Below, piece after piece: positions 43,424 to 53,835 of a stretch of DNA of 64,000 bases. The stretch lies in assembly GCA_951812925.1 (NCBI GenBank), contig OX638369.1, positions 61,332,228 to 61,396,227 of the forward strand, given 5' to 3'. The notes beneath the pieces were generated by a model. It ran no database searches. It was not told the DNA's origin and saw nothing but the letters and a program-made list of their open reading frames with translations. A program made the translations under genes and the position numbers. Within the stretch, counting starts at the first letter, position 1, and each line of letters begins with the position of its first letter. This stretch comes from Calliopum simillimum. Its lineage: Eukaryota; Arthropoda; Insecta; Diptera; Lauxaniidae.

Positions 43424-44904
43424 CAGTGGCGAGCATAAATGGATGAATGTTTGTCACTTCCATACTTACCGTGTCATAACATCGTTAATAGTAGAGCTAA
43501 TCTAACAAAAATTTGGTGTTTTATTACTCATTTATTGTTCAAAAAGATTTCGTATACAAAATATAAAATAAAAAAAAACTTAAACAACTTCAGCTATAAA
43601 AAACTTAAAAAACTCTATTCGTCCATTTTTGCACGTTGTGTTAAAGATAAATTTAAAAACAAAATTTTAATACTTTGTCCAGAGCCCTTTGTTTTTTCTT
43701 ACGCTTTTAATACGCTTAGGCATACTCTCTTCTAGTTTCTCTATGGTGTGGCTAGGTATATTCGCCCATTCATCCTGAACTCTAAGCCAAAGCTCCTCCA
43801 TGTTCTTCGGGGCTCTTTCATGCACCGCCAGCCTCTTTTTGAGAAGAGCCCACAAATTTTCGATTGGGTTCAGGTCCGGGCTTTGCGCTGGCCACTTCAA
43901 CAATCGAAAACGTTGGTCACTTAGCCAATTTTGAACAATTTTGGCTGTATGTTTGGGATCGCCGTCTTGTTGGAAGAGTACTTCCTCTTCAGGATATGCG
44001 CTCCTGTCCACAAATTCTGGCAAATTCGCTTGCAAAATGTGGAGGTAGTCTTCCTTCTTCATAATACCTTCGATCTTTACAAGAGGGCCAATGTGCCACC
44101 AGGTAAAGCAGCCCCGCACCATTAAACTGCCTCCACCATGCTTAACAGTTTGCTTCACCTGGTGTTTTTGAAGCGATTCTTGTGGTCGATGCCAGTAATA
44201 TTGCTTACCGTCAGATTGAAAACGATTGATTTTCGTCTCGTCAGACCAAATCACACGTTTCCAGTCCTCAATGCTCCAATCTTTATATTCCTGGCAGAAT
44301 TTTAGTCGAGCCTTACGTCTCATTGACCGCTCCATTTCACGTGCATCTGCATCCGTCAATAGTCTTGGGCGGCCTCTAGCACTTGAGCTAGGCTTTAAAT
44401 TGCGCCTTTTTTGAGCACATTGCACAGTGCTGTGAGAAATTTTTAATAAGCTTCCAATTTCTCTAGATGAATGTCCGTTTTCTGTTAGAACCACTATGCT
44501 GTTTTCGATATTTTGTGAAATTTTTCTCATTTTATACAAATTACAATAGGAAATGCAGCTGCCCAAAATTAAACAACCTTTTCACTTTCAATATCAATCA
44601 AAATTAACGTAACAAGAAAATAGTGAAAAAAATTCTACGAAAAAATAGCGATTAACGGTTAATGCATAGCTACTGAGTTAAACAAATTACGACGTGCAAA
44701 ATTGGACGAATAGAGTTATATGTAGTTTTTTATGCGTGCATTTGTTTGGTTTTTCTTTTTATTACTTTTGCATATGTTATCATTTAAAGGAATAACATGT
44801 CAACAAACTGGAAAAAAATTGGTTAGGTTAATTCTAATATTAACGATGGTATATAGTGGTAAGTACTGAAGTGACAAACATTCGTCCATTTATGCTCGCC
44901 ACTG
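43424..44904 (-). mobile_element. Tc1-like transposon, near-complete
   Basis: 1481 bp with TIRs of about 40 bp: CAGTGGCGAGCATAAATGGA on the left, its complement on the right, extending through gaatgtttgtcact with one mismatch. TA flanks both ends (43422-43423 and 44905-44906). It carries one long transposase ORF on the minus strand and interrupts family D. Confidence 0.92.
43667..44566 (-). CDS. Tc1 family transposase, DD34E, internally deleted
   Basis: 299 codons; the native start is probably Met 13 (44530), giving 287 residues (MRKISQNIENSI...). It cuts and pastes its own transposon at TA sites. Helix-turn-helix 1 is about residues 13-55 (SSREIGSLLKISHSTVQ), with the GRPR AT-hook-like motif at 65-68. 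The catalytic triad is complete: IWSDET D109, FQQDGDPKH D201, SPDLNPIENLW E236, with exactly 34 residues between the last two. About 50-60 residues of the second helix-turn-helix and linker are missing between DAREMERSM and RRKARLKFCQEY, compared with the usual ~340-residue family length, without loss of frame. DNA binding is therefore probably impaired. The C-terminus is complete (RIKSVRKNKGLWTKY). Confidence 0.92.
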   Translation of the reverse strand: MGSCISYCNLYKMRKISQNIENSIVVLTENGHSSREIGSLLKISHSTVQCAQKRRNLKPSSSARGRPRLLTDADAREMERSMRRKARLKFCQEYKDWSIEDWKRVIWSDETKINRFQSDGKQYYWHRPQESLQKHQVKQTVKHGGGSLMVRGCFTWWHIGPLVKIEGIMKKEDYLHILQANLPEFVDRSAYPEEEVLFQQDGDPKHTAKIVQNWLSDQRFRLLKWPAQSPDLNPIENLWALLKKRLAVHERAPKNMEELWLRVQDEWANIPSHTIEKLEESMPKRIKSVRKNKGLWTKY

Positions 44905-44906
44905 TA

Positions 44907-45120
44907 TACAAACCTAATTTTTCAGCGAACATTTAAGTCAGCTGGAACAAAATTCATAACATTTGGAAGATAATTCCAATAGCTAAATGTTCCTATACAA
45001 AAGATTCAAATAAATTCGTTAGAATTAGAAATATTTCAAGTCTTCCATTTTTTTGTGAAATTTATGAAATATTTTTATTTTTTTATTTTGATTTAATTTA
45101 TTTGAAATTGTCTTTCTGAC
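44907..45120 (+). repeat. Family D repeat, right part of copy 1
   Basis: Relative of 63370-63590 (cgaacatttaagtcagctgg against gcgaacctttgcgtccagtt; aaatatttcaagtcttccat against aaatatttctggtcttccaa). Continues 43094-43421 across the Tc1 insertion. Confidence 0.5.
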
Positions 45121-45349
45121 ATCGAAAAATTCACAATCGATGAGCAAACCTCTGGTTAGTTAATCAGCACTTTGTGAAAACGAATTCATTGATTTCAATT
45201 GTCGTATGGTTAGCAATCGTACGGTTAAGAACAAATTTAACCGAACATTGAGAAAACGGCCCTTAATGTTTTAACAAGCACTTTTCTTTTATACACCTCA
45301 CAATTGAGGCGTTGCGTGCATTAACGCCCTAAATCGAAGAATGGCATTT

Positions 45350-45560
45350 CGAGATAATTCAATTTAAAGTTTCTAAATGGCAGATATTGTATTTTTATTG
45401 CAAACGGCTTTACAGATTTTAACGAAATTTGGTACAATGTTGTATATTAGTATAGCATTGTGACTGGGATCAGTTCTAACCTCGTAGATACTCATAGAAA
45501 GGCGTAGCAAATCTTTAAAAATTAAAATTTTTTAGGCCATATTTCGCAAACGGTGGTTAA
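45350..45560 (+). repeat. Family A fragment
   Basis: Contains gcaaacggctttacagattt, taacgaaatttggtac, and a gtagatactcatagaaaggcgtagcaa-like block followed by catatttcgcaaacggtgg, matching one family A unit. Confidence 0.4.
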
Positions 45561-46600
45561 GTTTGGTAGACAAGTGCTGATTACACTGTTCGAAAATTTT
45601 GAACTTTTTGAAAAACACATGAGAAAATCTAAAAAATTCTTAAAAAAGACGTAAAAAAATACCCGTTTTCCGTGGTTTTTCTCCAGCACGTCACATTTTT
45701 TTGAATCGATTTTTGAAGTTTTTAACTATATTGTACATGAAAAAACAAAAATAACGCATTCTTGTGTTAAACCGATGTATTTTTCTATATGATGTAATGT
45801 ACGACCTCAAAATATTCTCAATTTTTTTTTATTTTTATATTTGAAATTATTTGGATTGCTTATGAGCCGATCATAATGATGATGATGAAAAATTTATCAT
45901 TGGTGTTATGTGCCAACTTACATGGTTTTCTTATTTGATGCAAATATATGATAAAATTTGTGTTTTCTGAAACACCTTCTTCTTTTAAAACGAAGTTTGA
46001 GTATCAGTGGAAATATTTTTCTATCATTTTGTGTACTCTACGTACAAAAATTTGGTATATCCGAGTCAGCATGTCATTGACAAGCATGCTAATGATCATT
46101 CGCTGAATTCGGTATAACCACAGCTAAGAGAAGTGTGATCTTTCTTTCCTGTAATAAACTGCAAGCGGTACGGACTGATCAACTTGACAAAGGTATCTTT
46201 TTACATATATATATTCCGGTATATATATAAAATTAAAATAAATTGTTTGTTAGTTTTTTTGGTCAAAGGCAAAGTAAATTTCATAAAATTTGAGCTTATA
46301 AAAAGTTTCAAAATTAAGCCTACGTTCATTAAAGGAAAGATATAATTTTCTATTGAAGAAAACTTCAATCTACACGTTTTGCTGCGATATTCGTATTGAT
46401 GTTCTATATGGTGCATAAGGCTGCAAAATATTCACGCCTTATTTAGTTTTTTACAAAGGTAAATTTATCCACCATTTAATAATTAAAAACCAATTTTTCA
46501 TATCAACTACTTCTAATGGTTAGGTCTGCTGGATGTAGGTGATATATATTGCATCACCCATTCTGGTACGAAACAAGAGCGTAGCAACATAATATCATCA
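45561..46600. other. Unassigned AT-rich DNA
   Basis: No supported coding region or repeat relationship. Less repeat-like than its surroundings. Confidence 0.3.
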
Positions 46601-46624
46601 AAAGAATTAAAGAAAACCAACCAT

Positions 46625-47235
46625 GTCAGTCAGCATCATATATAGTCGGAGTTAACAGTTTAACAGTTTGGTATATACGTGAACACATGAAAGCGAAAGT
46701 GCAAGCAAAGTGCTAAAGTGTCGTGCAAAGGAAAAATAATTTATATATTTGATTCCACTATTAATATTAGTGACTAAAATTTTAAAAAGAATTTAAGCGT
46801 TTAATGTTTAAAAGAAAAATTTAATTGATTTGGATATTTATACATATGTATGTATTAAGTATATACTTGAAAGTTTTGTATATAACTGCATATATAAAAT
46901 TACATACATATGTATACCAAACTTTCTGTAAATAGTTGCCCTATGAGCATAAGATGCCAATCAAACCAAACAGGTTCAATAATTTAAAAAATTTGTTTTT
47001 AAAATTTCTAAATTGTGTAAGAGTGATTCGGAATTAGCATTCACTAAACTTGAATACGTTAATTGTAGACTTTAAGTTCCAAAAATTTGCTCACTAAAAT
47101 TAACTTAATTCAAAGTACATAAAAATAATAATATATGAACTAGATTAAACAAATAGACCAGTAAGCATATAATTAACACCAGCAGCAACCTACATTTCGT
47201 CAACCGAAAGGCCTTTCAGCGTTGGATGTGTAAGT
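46625..47235 (+). promoter_or_regulatory. Candidate host-gene promoter and 5' leader exon
   Basis: tcagtcagcatcatatatag (46626-46645) offers a TATA-like catatatag, with initiator-like ttaacagttt about 25-30 bp downstream. The following sequence (gaacacatgaaagcgaaagtg, caagcaaagtgctaaagtg) has the A/G-rich look of fly 5' leaders and no open frame. Tandem splice-donor-like sequences, gtgtaagt and ggtgagt, lie at 47228-47242. No similarity to other parts of the window. Functional assignment is inference; the exon could equally be absent. Confidence 0.25.
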
Positions 47236-47242
47236 GGTGAGT

Positions 47243-48425
47243 GGTTTTGTACATTAACTATATACTTATACATATTATAAACCTTATCTTTAAAAAACAA
47301 ATAATTACAATTCCTAATTAAAAGTAAATTAAATTAATTAAAACTATAGTAAATTTTGGGCATAAAGATTTTGTTGTAACAAGTGGAAAAAAAAAAGGCA
47401 ATCACTGTAAACTAAATTAAAATTTGCACATCACTGATCATTGTGTTAACAGAGACGGGGGTTGAGCAGCGAAATACTGCTGCTGCCGTCGTCGATGTTA
47501 ACAGCGTGATCGCCGATCATGTTGTTTGCATAACATAACTCTGTAACCCACTTTTAATATGCAAACCGTTAAAACTCAATGGGCTCTCCCATTGTTTACA
47601 TTTTGTAATTTGCTTTTCGTATTAACTTTCTTGCAAAGTAAACTGTTAAACAGAGTTTTTTTTTTGTGCAACAATTTGTTTGGAAAAACTTTGAGATTGA
47701 ATTTTTTTTGAAAACCCTTAATGATAATCCATCCAAACTATGATTTTTCTGCTTTAGTATTTAAGAATTATTCAAAGTTGTAAGCTAATGTCATTTTGGC
47801 TTTTGTTTTGTAAATTAGTTGGTATCCTATGTATTCTACTACACCAACATAACATAGTTTTGTTATTATTACTATTTTATTTCTTTTTACCATGAATTCC
47901 TATTGAAGTTACTAGTATAATAAAAATTGTTATGGCTCTCTAATTCTAAACGTTTTTCCTTGGTAATGTAGGGTAGTAGGATGTATAAATAAGGGATCTT
48001 TTTATTAATTAGCGCCCAAAAGATCAAAGGAAGGGTGGGTACAGAAGCTAAGAGTCTAACATACATCAATTGGCTCTATCGATGAGTGAAATAGAAAGGT
48101 GCAGTGCGTTTTCAACATATCCGTTTCCGGTTATTAGTTTCCGTTTTGTTATGCAAGCCTATGCAGGAATATAAATTTATTAGTTGTGACTTTTCGTTGT
48201 AAGGAACTCTGAAATAAAAAAATATGACTGAGTTCTGTTAGGACAAAGGTTAAGAACTCCCCCACGACTGTTAGCTAGTAGGCAAAGACGGGTTCCGCCC
48301 AACCTGACCTCCTTTCAGATAACGACTCAGTCGGTGTTACTTTTAGAGTTAGTAAACTCTAGTAGAACATTACAATGATCCTTAAATCTGAGGTGGATCA
48401 TGTGTTTAGAAAACTTATTCAGGAT
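47243..48425. other. Unassigned, low repeat content
   Basis: Could be intronic sequence if the 46.6-47.2 kb leader is real. No coding exon recognised. Confidence 0.3.
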
Positions 48426-48429
48426 ATAA

Positions 48430-48601
48430 CGATGAATATGTGGAAAACTTTAACCCTCTACATCCCCCACATATGGGTCATTTATACCCTTTTCCTAGAA
48501 AAGAGCTAAAATGACACCTAGAATGGGGGAATATTAAGTCAATATGTACCACATAAATATTTGCTATAAAATTTCAAAACTAGTTGCTGAACACTAAAAA
48601 G
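48430..48601 (+). repeat. Family C repeat fragment (target of the hAT-type MITE)
   Basis: Inverted relative of 7205-7400; similarity continues through the ctaaaaag octamer at the insertion site and resumes only briefly at 49783. Confidence 0.5.
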
Positions 48602-49782
48602 CAGTGTTGCCAGGTAGGTTCTCCTATTTTCCTCCAGATTGCACGAGATTTCCCCCAAATTTTGGTTTTCTGACGAAATTTCCCCTAAATGGAAAATGTT
48701 TTATTTTGCGACCAAACAAAAAAAAAAAAAAAGTTCCAAATTTCAAAACGAAATTAATATTTTTCATAACGAAATTTCCCCCAAATTCTGGACTTTTGAC
48801 AAAATTTCCTTTAAATATGGAACATTTATATTTTGGTAACAAATATGGAACATTTATATTTTGGTAACAAAAATAAAAAAAAAAAAATTTTTCCAAAATG
48901 AAGTGAATGTTGTTTCAATATACATATTTTATAAATATAGATATTTTTGTTAACATGTACTATAATGTAATCTATATATACAATATAAAAATGAAATGGT
49001 GTCCGTATGTAGCTTATGAACGCGGAAACACACGGCCGATTGACATAATTTTTTTTAAAAATTGTTTGTTGTGGTCTGTAGAAGGTTCTTAAGGGGTGAG
49101 ATACCACTGAGGGGAACGGGGGTTGCACCCCCCATACGAAAAAAATACAAAAAATGCTATATCTCTACAGTTATAAAAGCTATGATTATGAAAGTTAGTG
49201 AAATTATGCATAATGTACCATTCACCATGCAAAATTTGAGGGGGATTGAACTAGGGGATGTTGTACCCCTGATATGAAAAAATGACACAAAATGCTATAT
49301 CAGTGTTCTTATATCAGCTATCATTATGAACCTTGGCACATGGATGTTTATTGCGTCTACTATTCAGCATACTAAGCTTAAGAGGGATTAAACGAAAGGG
49401 ATTTACACCCCCCGTACAGTAAAAATACTCAAAATGCTATATTTCTACGACTATAGTAGCTATCATTATAGAAGTTGGTACATAAATATATATTTTATTC
49501 ACCTTGAAAAACCTTAAGAGTTGGAAGAGAAAGATGACAGAGATAGATGGAACTTGGAACATATGTAAAGGGCATCGGGAACGGGCGAGCAAAGTCGCTT
49601 CCGGGCCAGCTAGTTTTATATATTTTAAAATAAGGTTTTCTTAACATTTACACAAAAGTATACCCTAGACCTTTTTAAAATCCCCTGAACAAAGCCCCTA
49701 AATAATGTATCCCCTAGATTGCCCCCTGGACCTTTTAAAATCCCCTAAATCTAAGGGGAAATCCCCTAGACTGGCAACACTG
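48602..49782. mobile_element. hAT-type MITE carrying a Helitron
   Basis: Ends cagtgttgccag on the left and the complement ctggcaacactg on the right; perfect 8-bp duplication ctaaaaag (48594-48601 and 49783-49790). Subterminal motif aaatttcccc / ggggaaat repeats several times near both ends. No transposase ORF. The related sequence at 7219-7226 is an unoccupied target. Confidence 0.85.
48971..49613 (+). mobile_element. Non-autonomous Helitron
   Basis: Begins TCTATATATACAATATAAAA after A and ends gggccagCTAG before T (49610-49613), the A-T insertion and TC...CTRR ends of Helitrons. A hairpin-capable gcgagcaaagtcgc lies 17-30 bp before the end. Internal phrases gtccgtatgtagcttatgaa and cgcggaaacacacggccgat, and three repeats of an aaaatgctatat..tctac.gttata block, are typical of insect Helitron derivatives. 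No Rep/helicase. Confidence 0.75.
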
Positions 49783-49790
49783 CTAAAAAG

Positions 49791-50374
49791 TCGAAATTTC
49801 ATCCCGAAAGCTTACAAATCGTTCAAATATATGAGAACTTTTCATATCGCAAATTAAGTACATCCCTATAGCGCACTCCTTAAGTTTTAGGCATTTTTCG
49901 TCTTAGGTGACTCTTAGTGAAATTTTTTTTGAATACTTTAGCCCAGTTTTTGGAAAAAGGGGTGTGAAAGACCCACTCAAACGAATGTATTGGGTTAATG
50001 TGTTCTAGGAAATGGTTTCTTGAGTGATTACGCCATGATCTTTGGACAAGTTTTATCCAAAATGTAGTTTTCGAGTTATACAGTGGGGTTGAATTTCAAA
50101 TTTTATTCTTTTATATACCTATCATAATTCAAATAGAAAAATTCGAGATTGTTCTAAAATAAAAACCGTGTCAAGCCGAGATTTTACATAAATTGACTAA
50201 GAGCGATCTCTTAATGACGTTCAAAGAATTTGACAAAATTATTAACTCACTTTCAGACTTTACCAAAAATAGTTTTTTTAATCAGTCAAAAGTATTTAAA
50301 TACTAGATTTTACTATTTTCTTAAAATTATACTTAATTGAGAATAAGTAAAAGTTTTTCATTGAATCTTGTTAA
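49791..50374. other. Unassigned AT-rich DNA
   Basis: No supported features. Confidence 0.3.
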
Positions 50375-51580
50375 CTTTGGCCGTTTATTTTGCAGATGCA
50401 AGATTTGTGTCACGACAAATAGACCAACAATATTCTGCTAGCATGTGTCTCAAGTCTTTTCCTTTGCTGCTATGTCCTTGTGAAAACTTTCGCCGTGCTC
50501 GTCACTATAGTCTCCCACATTTGACGGGAAAAAATCCAAATGGTTGTGTAAGAAATGGATTTTTAACGACATGTTTATTTTCATTTCACCATACGCCGAA
50601 ATCATTTCCTTTACAACTTCTATAAAGTTTTCAGATCTGTGACTTCCCAGAAAGTTTTCTGCAACACCTACGAAAGTATTCCATGCACGTTTTTCCACAG
50701 GATTTAACAAAGCATAGAACTGCTCGTTTTCAATCAGTTTTTTTATTTGTGGACCATCAAATACACCTGAATTTAAATTTTTAAAGAATTTCAATAACTT
50801 TGAGAAGTAATTATTTATGCAAATATTTTACCTGCTTCTACTTTATCCGCACTTTTAAAAATATTTCTTTTAATAGCATGAAAGCATTACTTTCATGATA
50901 AAGCGTTCGAATGAAATGGTGGTAAAATGATTCTGCTTGCATCAATAAACGGCTTGTGATCAATATTAAACTGACCTAGTTGATAATTTGTACGCAAATC
51001 CCATTTAAAGTCAGTATAGTGCAGATCTCCTTTGCGACCTTCCCAAACACACAAAAACCACTGATGCTTTGAAAACCCTTTTTAATTCCAGTTAGGAGCG
51101 CAACAACTTTAAGATCCCAACAAATGTTCCATTTATGCTTACTATAGTTAATTAAATTTAATATCAATTTCATGTTTTCATAGTTTTCTGTCATATCTGT
51201 AGTGGGACAGATGGATGCTTATTTCCATTGTGAAGTAAAACTACTTTGAGACTATTTACAGACGAATCAATGAACAGACGCCATTCGTCTGAAGTGTGAC
51301 AATGACCAATTTCTAAAAATGGTGTGACCCCAACGTTCGGTCTTAAAAAAAAAATAAAAATTTCGTAATCGCCCTGCAATAATGCTTCGGATTCGATGTT
51401 GGACTTTCTGGTACGGTCTAGTGTACACTGTACAGTGTTCATTAAATTATTTATTATTTTTAGTGTATAAATTTCCGGAACGCAAATTTCCATTTAGCCC
51501 ACAAGCCTCAAATATAAAATTTGGTGCCGGATCGGAGAACTCTAAAGTCTGCGCTAGGTCGTTGAAAAATAAAAACACAC
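50375..51580 (-). pseudogene. Decayed conserved arthropod gene of unknown function
   Basis: Minus-strand coding in several frames, in consistent N-to-C order: LEFSDPAPNFIFEAC (about 51520), GHCHTSDEWRLFIDSSVNSL then KVVLLHNGNKHPSVPL (51191-51310), MTENYENMKLILNLINYSKH then NICWDLKVVALLTG (51194-51080), ASRIILPPFH (about 50905), VFDGPQIKKLIENEQFYALL (about 50760), MSLKIHFLHNHLDFFPSNVG then DEHGESFHKDI (50580-50460), and MLAEYCWSICRD (about 50420). I recognise these blocks as a multi-copy protein family seen in aphid, Hydra and other repeat-rich genomes, but know of no demonstrated function; transposon origin is plausible. At least four frameshifts make it a pseudogene. No TIRs were found around it. 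Confidence 0.6.
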
Positions 51581-51767
51581 TATATGAGAAAAATATTGGC
51601 TTTTAACCAAATGTCTATTATTTAAGCAAATAAAATTAATATTTTCTTGTGATTAAGTTTCAATCGTTTGCAAAAGAATTTCCTATGCAAATCACATGAA
51701 AAATAAAAAATTTTAATTTAACTGGAAAAATTTAAAAAAAAAAAATCAATTCCATACATCAGAGTTC

Positions 51768-52653
51768 TCAGCTTTTAGTGCCTGCAGACCGATCCCTGCA
51801 ATATAAATCTCATCATTTCGAGTCGGTTGTTTTTACTATCAGATTTTTGATGTTTTCTCAAAAGTTGCATGCAACAGACGAGCAACGACGCGCAGATGAA
51901 GCAGCAGCAATACTGGCACAATTTATATTTTTATTTTTTTGGTTTCTTTGAAAATTTTCCCACTATTGTCAGAATCAGAACAGAGTATATTATGCTGATT
52001 ATCTTCGCGCGAATTCTCAATCTCACCAGTCGAATAAAAAATTAACACGCGCTTCGGACAGACCGGAAATGGGGTGTTTCGATATGGCGGACTTAGACCA
52101 GTAATCGGCATCCATTGCACAATTGTTCACTCAATAAGCTAGTACCTGGAGACCGATCCCTGCTCGGTCAACAATTTGATTTTATTATGTTAGTCGATGT
52201 TTTTATTCATAGCTATTTTTTTTATGAAACTTGTACCTTTTCACCTCTAATGGTCATGCTTTCAAAATTATAAATAAACCGATGATAATAATAAGAAAAA
52301 ACGCGGAAAATATCGAATGGTATAAAAAAATATCCAAGACTCAAAATTTTTTTTGCTGAAATAGAATGCCCTAAAATAAATAAATGGTATACGCCACGCA
52401 CTCAAAATATTTCGTCCTTTGTATGGGGGCTGAAATATCTTATTTTCAAATGCTCATAACTCAGAAAATAAGAGTTCTTCTGGAAAAATCCGAAAGGATA
52501 TTTTAAAAAGAAAATGTGTGGCTGTTTGATGCCATTAATAAAAAAGAATTTCATCTTTTCTTGAAGCTACGCTCTAAGACTGAACACAGCGTTTTCTTCA
52601 ACCTCAAGCAAAGATATTTCAAAATCCTGCAGGTATAATGACAGTTCAGCAGA
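51768..52653 (-). repeat. Family B repeat, copy interrupted by the satellite element
   Basis: 52141-52653 is the reverse complement of 2540-2994. A shorter duplicate of its end (ctgcagaccgatccctgc) stands at 51783. The copy is cut at 52653 by the 52654-58579 element and continues at 58580 (gttcagcagatgaagacgga). Confidence 0.6.
52644..52653 (+). repeat. 10-bp target site duplication, left
   Basis: gttcagcaga, identical to 58580-58589. The paralogous unoccupied site at 2560-2590 has a single copy. Confidence 0.8.
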
Positions 52654-52860
52654 CCGATGTGAAGTTAGCACCGAATCCCAGCACCGGAAATATTGTTTTT
52701 TAATCGTTAGCCCTGGCAGCGGCGAAATGTTAAATTTTTAACATTGCGGCGAATTAATGCAATGTGAACACAGATAAGTATGTGTGAGTAAACAATACTA
52801 TGAGACATTATAAAATGTTTCTGCAACCTAAGAGCAATATTAGCGCCATAATTTCGCCAG

Positions 52861-52925
52861 ACGTGTTTGGTGTAGTGGTTAAGACCACTGACTTCAATCA
52901 CAAGGTGCGCAGGTTCGAAATCTCA
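52861..52925 (+). repeat. tRNA-like module 1 (A box/B box)
   Basis: tggtgtagtggttaagacc fits a pol III A box and ggttcgaaatc a B box, 44 bp apart as in a tRNA gene. The stems do not fold into a convincing tRNA and the acceptor halves do not pair, so this is a SINE-like relic, not a tRNA gene. It lies inside the left TIR. Confidence 0.6.
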
Positions 52926-53106
52926 AACAAATTAATTTTTTTTATTTTTTTTTAATAAAAAATTTTTGAAAAAAAATCATATATATATTTATGTATATGT
53001 TATATATGATATATACATATATGCTCCTTATTTAACTTTTGTAAGCAACGCGTTCAATAAAAATTTCGATTCTGCAACATAACAACAATATTAGCCATCG
53101 ATTCAT

Positions 53107-53170
53107 ACCATGCGAGTTTGGTGTAGTAGCTAAGACCAATGACTTCAACCATGAGGGTCCTGGGTTCGAA
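53107..53170 (+). repeat. tRNA-like module 2
   Basis: ttggtgtagtagctaagacc and gggttcgaaacc with the same spacing and the same preceding phrase (ttctgcaac..aacaatattagcc) as module 1: a tandem, diverged duplicate. Confidence 0.6.
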
Positions 53171-53539
53171 ACCTGGGGGAAATTTTTTTTCTTTTTAATT
53201 ATAGTAGAGTCAACAATGCCAAAAAAACAGGCAAAAGAGGAGGTCCTCAAGGACAGCTCCGATTTGTATGATTTTTTTTTTTAAATTTGTTTTTTTATTT
53301 TTATTTAAAATCAGAAACATTTTGGAGCGCGGTCGGAAATATAATTGATCTTTTAAACAATATTTAAAAAACTATGTTTTCATAAAATAAAATTGGAACA
53401 AAAATACAACAAACAACTATCAAACTAGTCATTTTATATGTATTTGGCAATTCTAAATCCGAATCTGGCATTAGAATTGCTGTATCTTATATGATTTCTG
53501 AGATATCTTCTCTTCTTATAGGGTCCAAAATTGTTTATA

Positions 53540-53830
53540 TAAAAACCGTAGCCATGTTTTCCTCAAGAACGGCTAAAGTGATTTTAATGAAACCCTAAAA
53601 ATTGATGCGCACTAGCAAATACTAAAGCTTAAGATAGACTTTGACTTATTAGACTCTTGTGAACAGGCGTGGCACCGCCCTAAACTTTTAATTTGATTTG
53701 GTCATATCTTTTGAATGGTAAAAGATATTTTGATTTAAATTGGTACACAACTACTGACTGACAATGCCTTATAACAGGCAACTGGGCGAAATCAAAAAAG
53801 AGCCACGCCCACTTTTTACCCATTGAAAAT
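53540..53830 (+). repeat. Family A fragment inside the satellite element
   Basis: acggctaaagtgattttaat, gtggcaccgccctaaacttt, atttggtcatatcttttgaa and gccacgcccactttttaccc in the order of family A. Confidence 0.6.
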
Positions 53831-53835
53831 AAATT

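Larger units (their letters stand above)
41744..45262. mobile_element. Harbinger-like 3.5-kb TIR element, host of nested insertions
   Basis: Left end GGGCCGTTTTCTCAATGTCC followed by GGTTAA; the right end is its complement with one change (45237-45262). TTA flanks both sides (41741-41743 and 45263-45265), a TWA-type target duplication. Next to the ends are several ggttaa / taatcag motifs in both orientations. No Harbinger transposase remains; the interior is occupied by a family B palindrome (42573-43093), family D sequence and a Tc1 transposon. Confidence 0.7.

Noticed and set aside
43864..44414. Plus-strand ORFs of 62-66 codons
   Set aside because: Antisense to the Tc1 transposase.
48604..48896. 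Overlapping 66-90-codon ORFs
   Set aside because: Composed of the repeated aaatttcccc subterminal motif of the hAT-type MITE, translated on both strands.
52861..52925. tRNA gene
   Set aside because: A and B boxes are present but acceptor and anticodon stems do not pair convincingly and three diverged copies lie within one mobile element.
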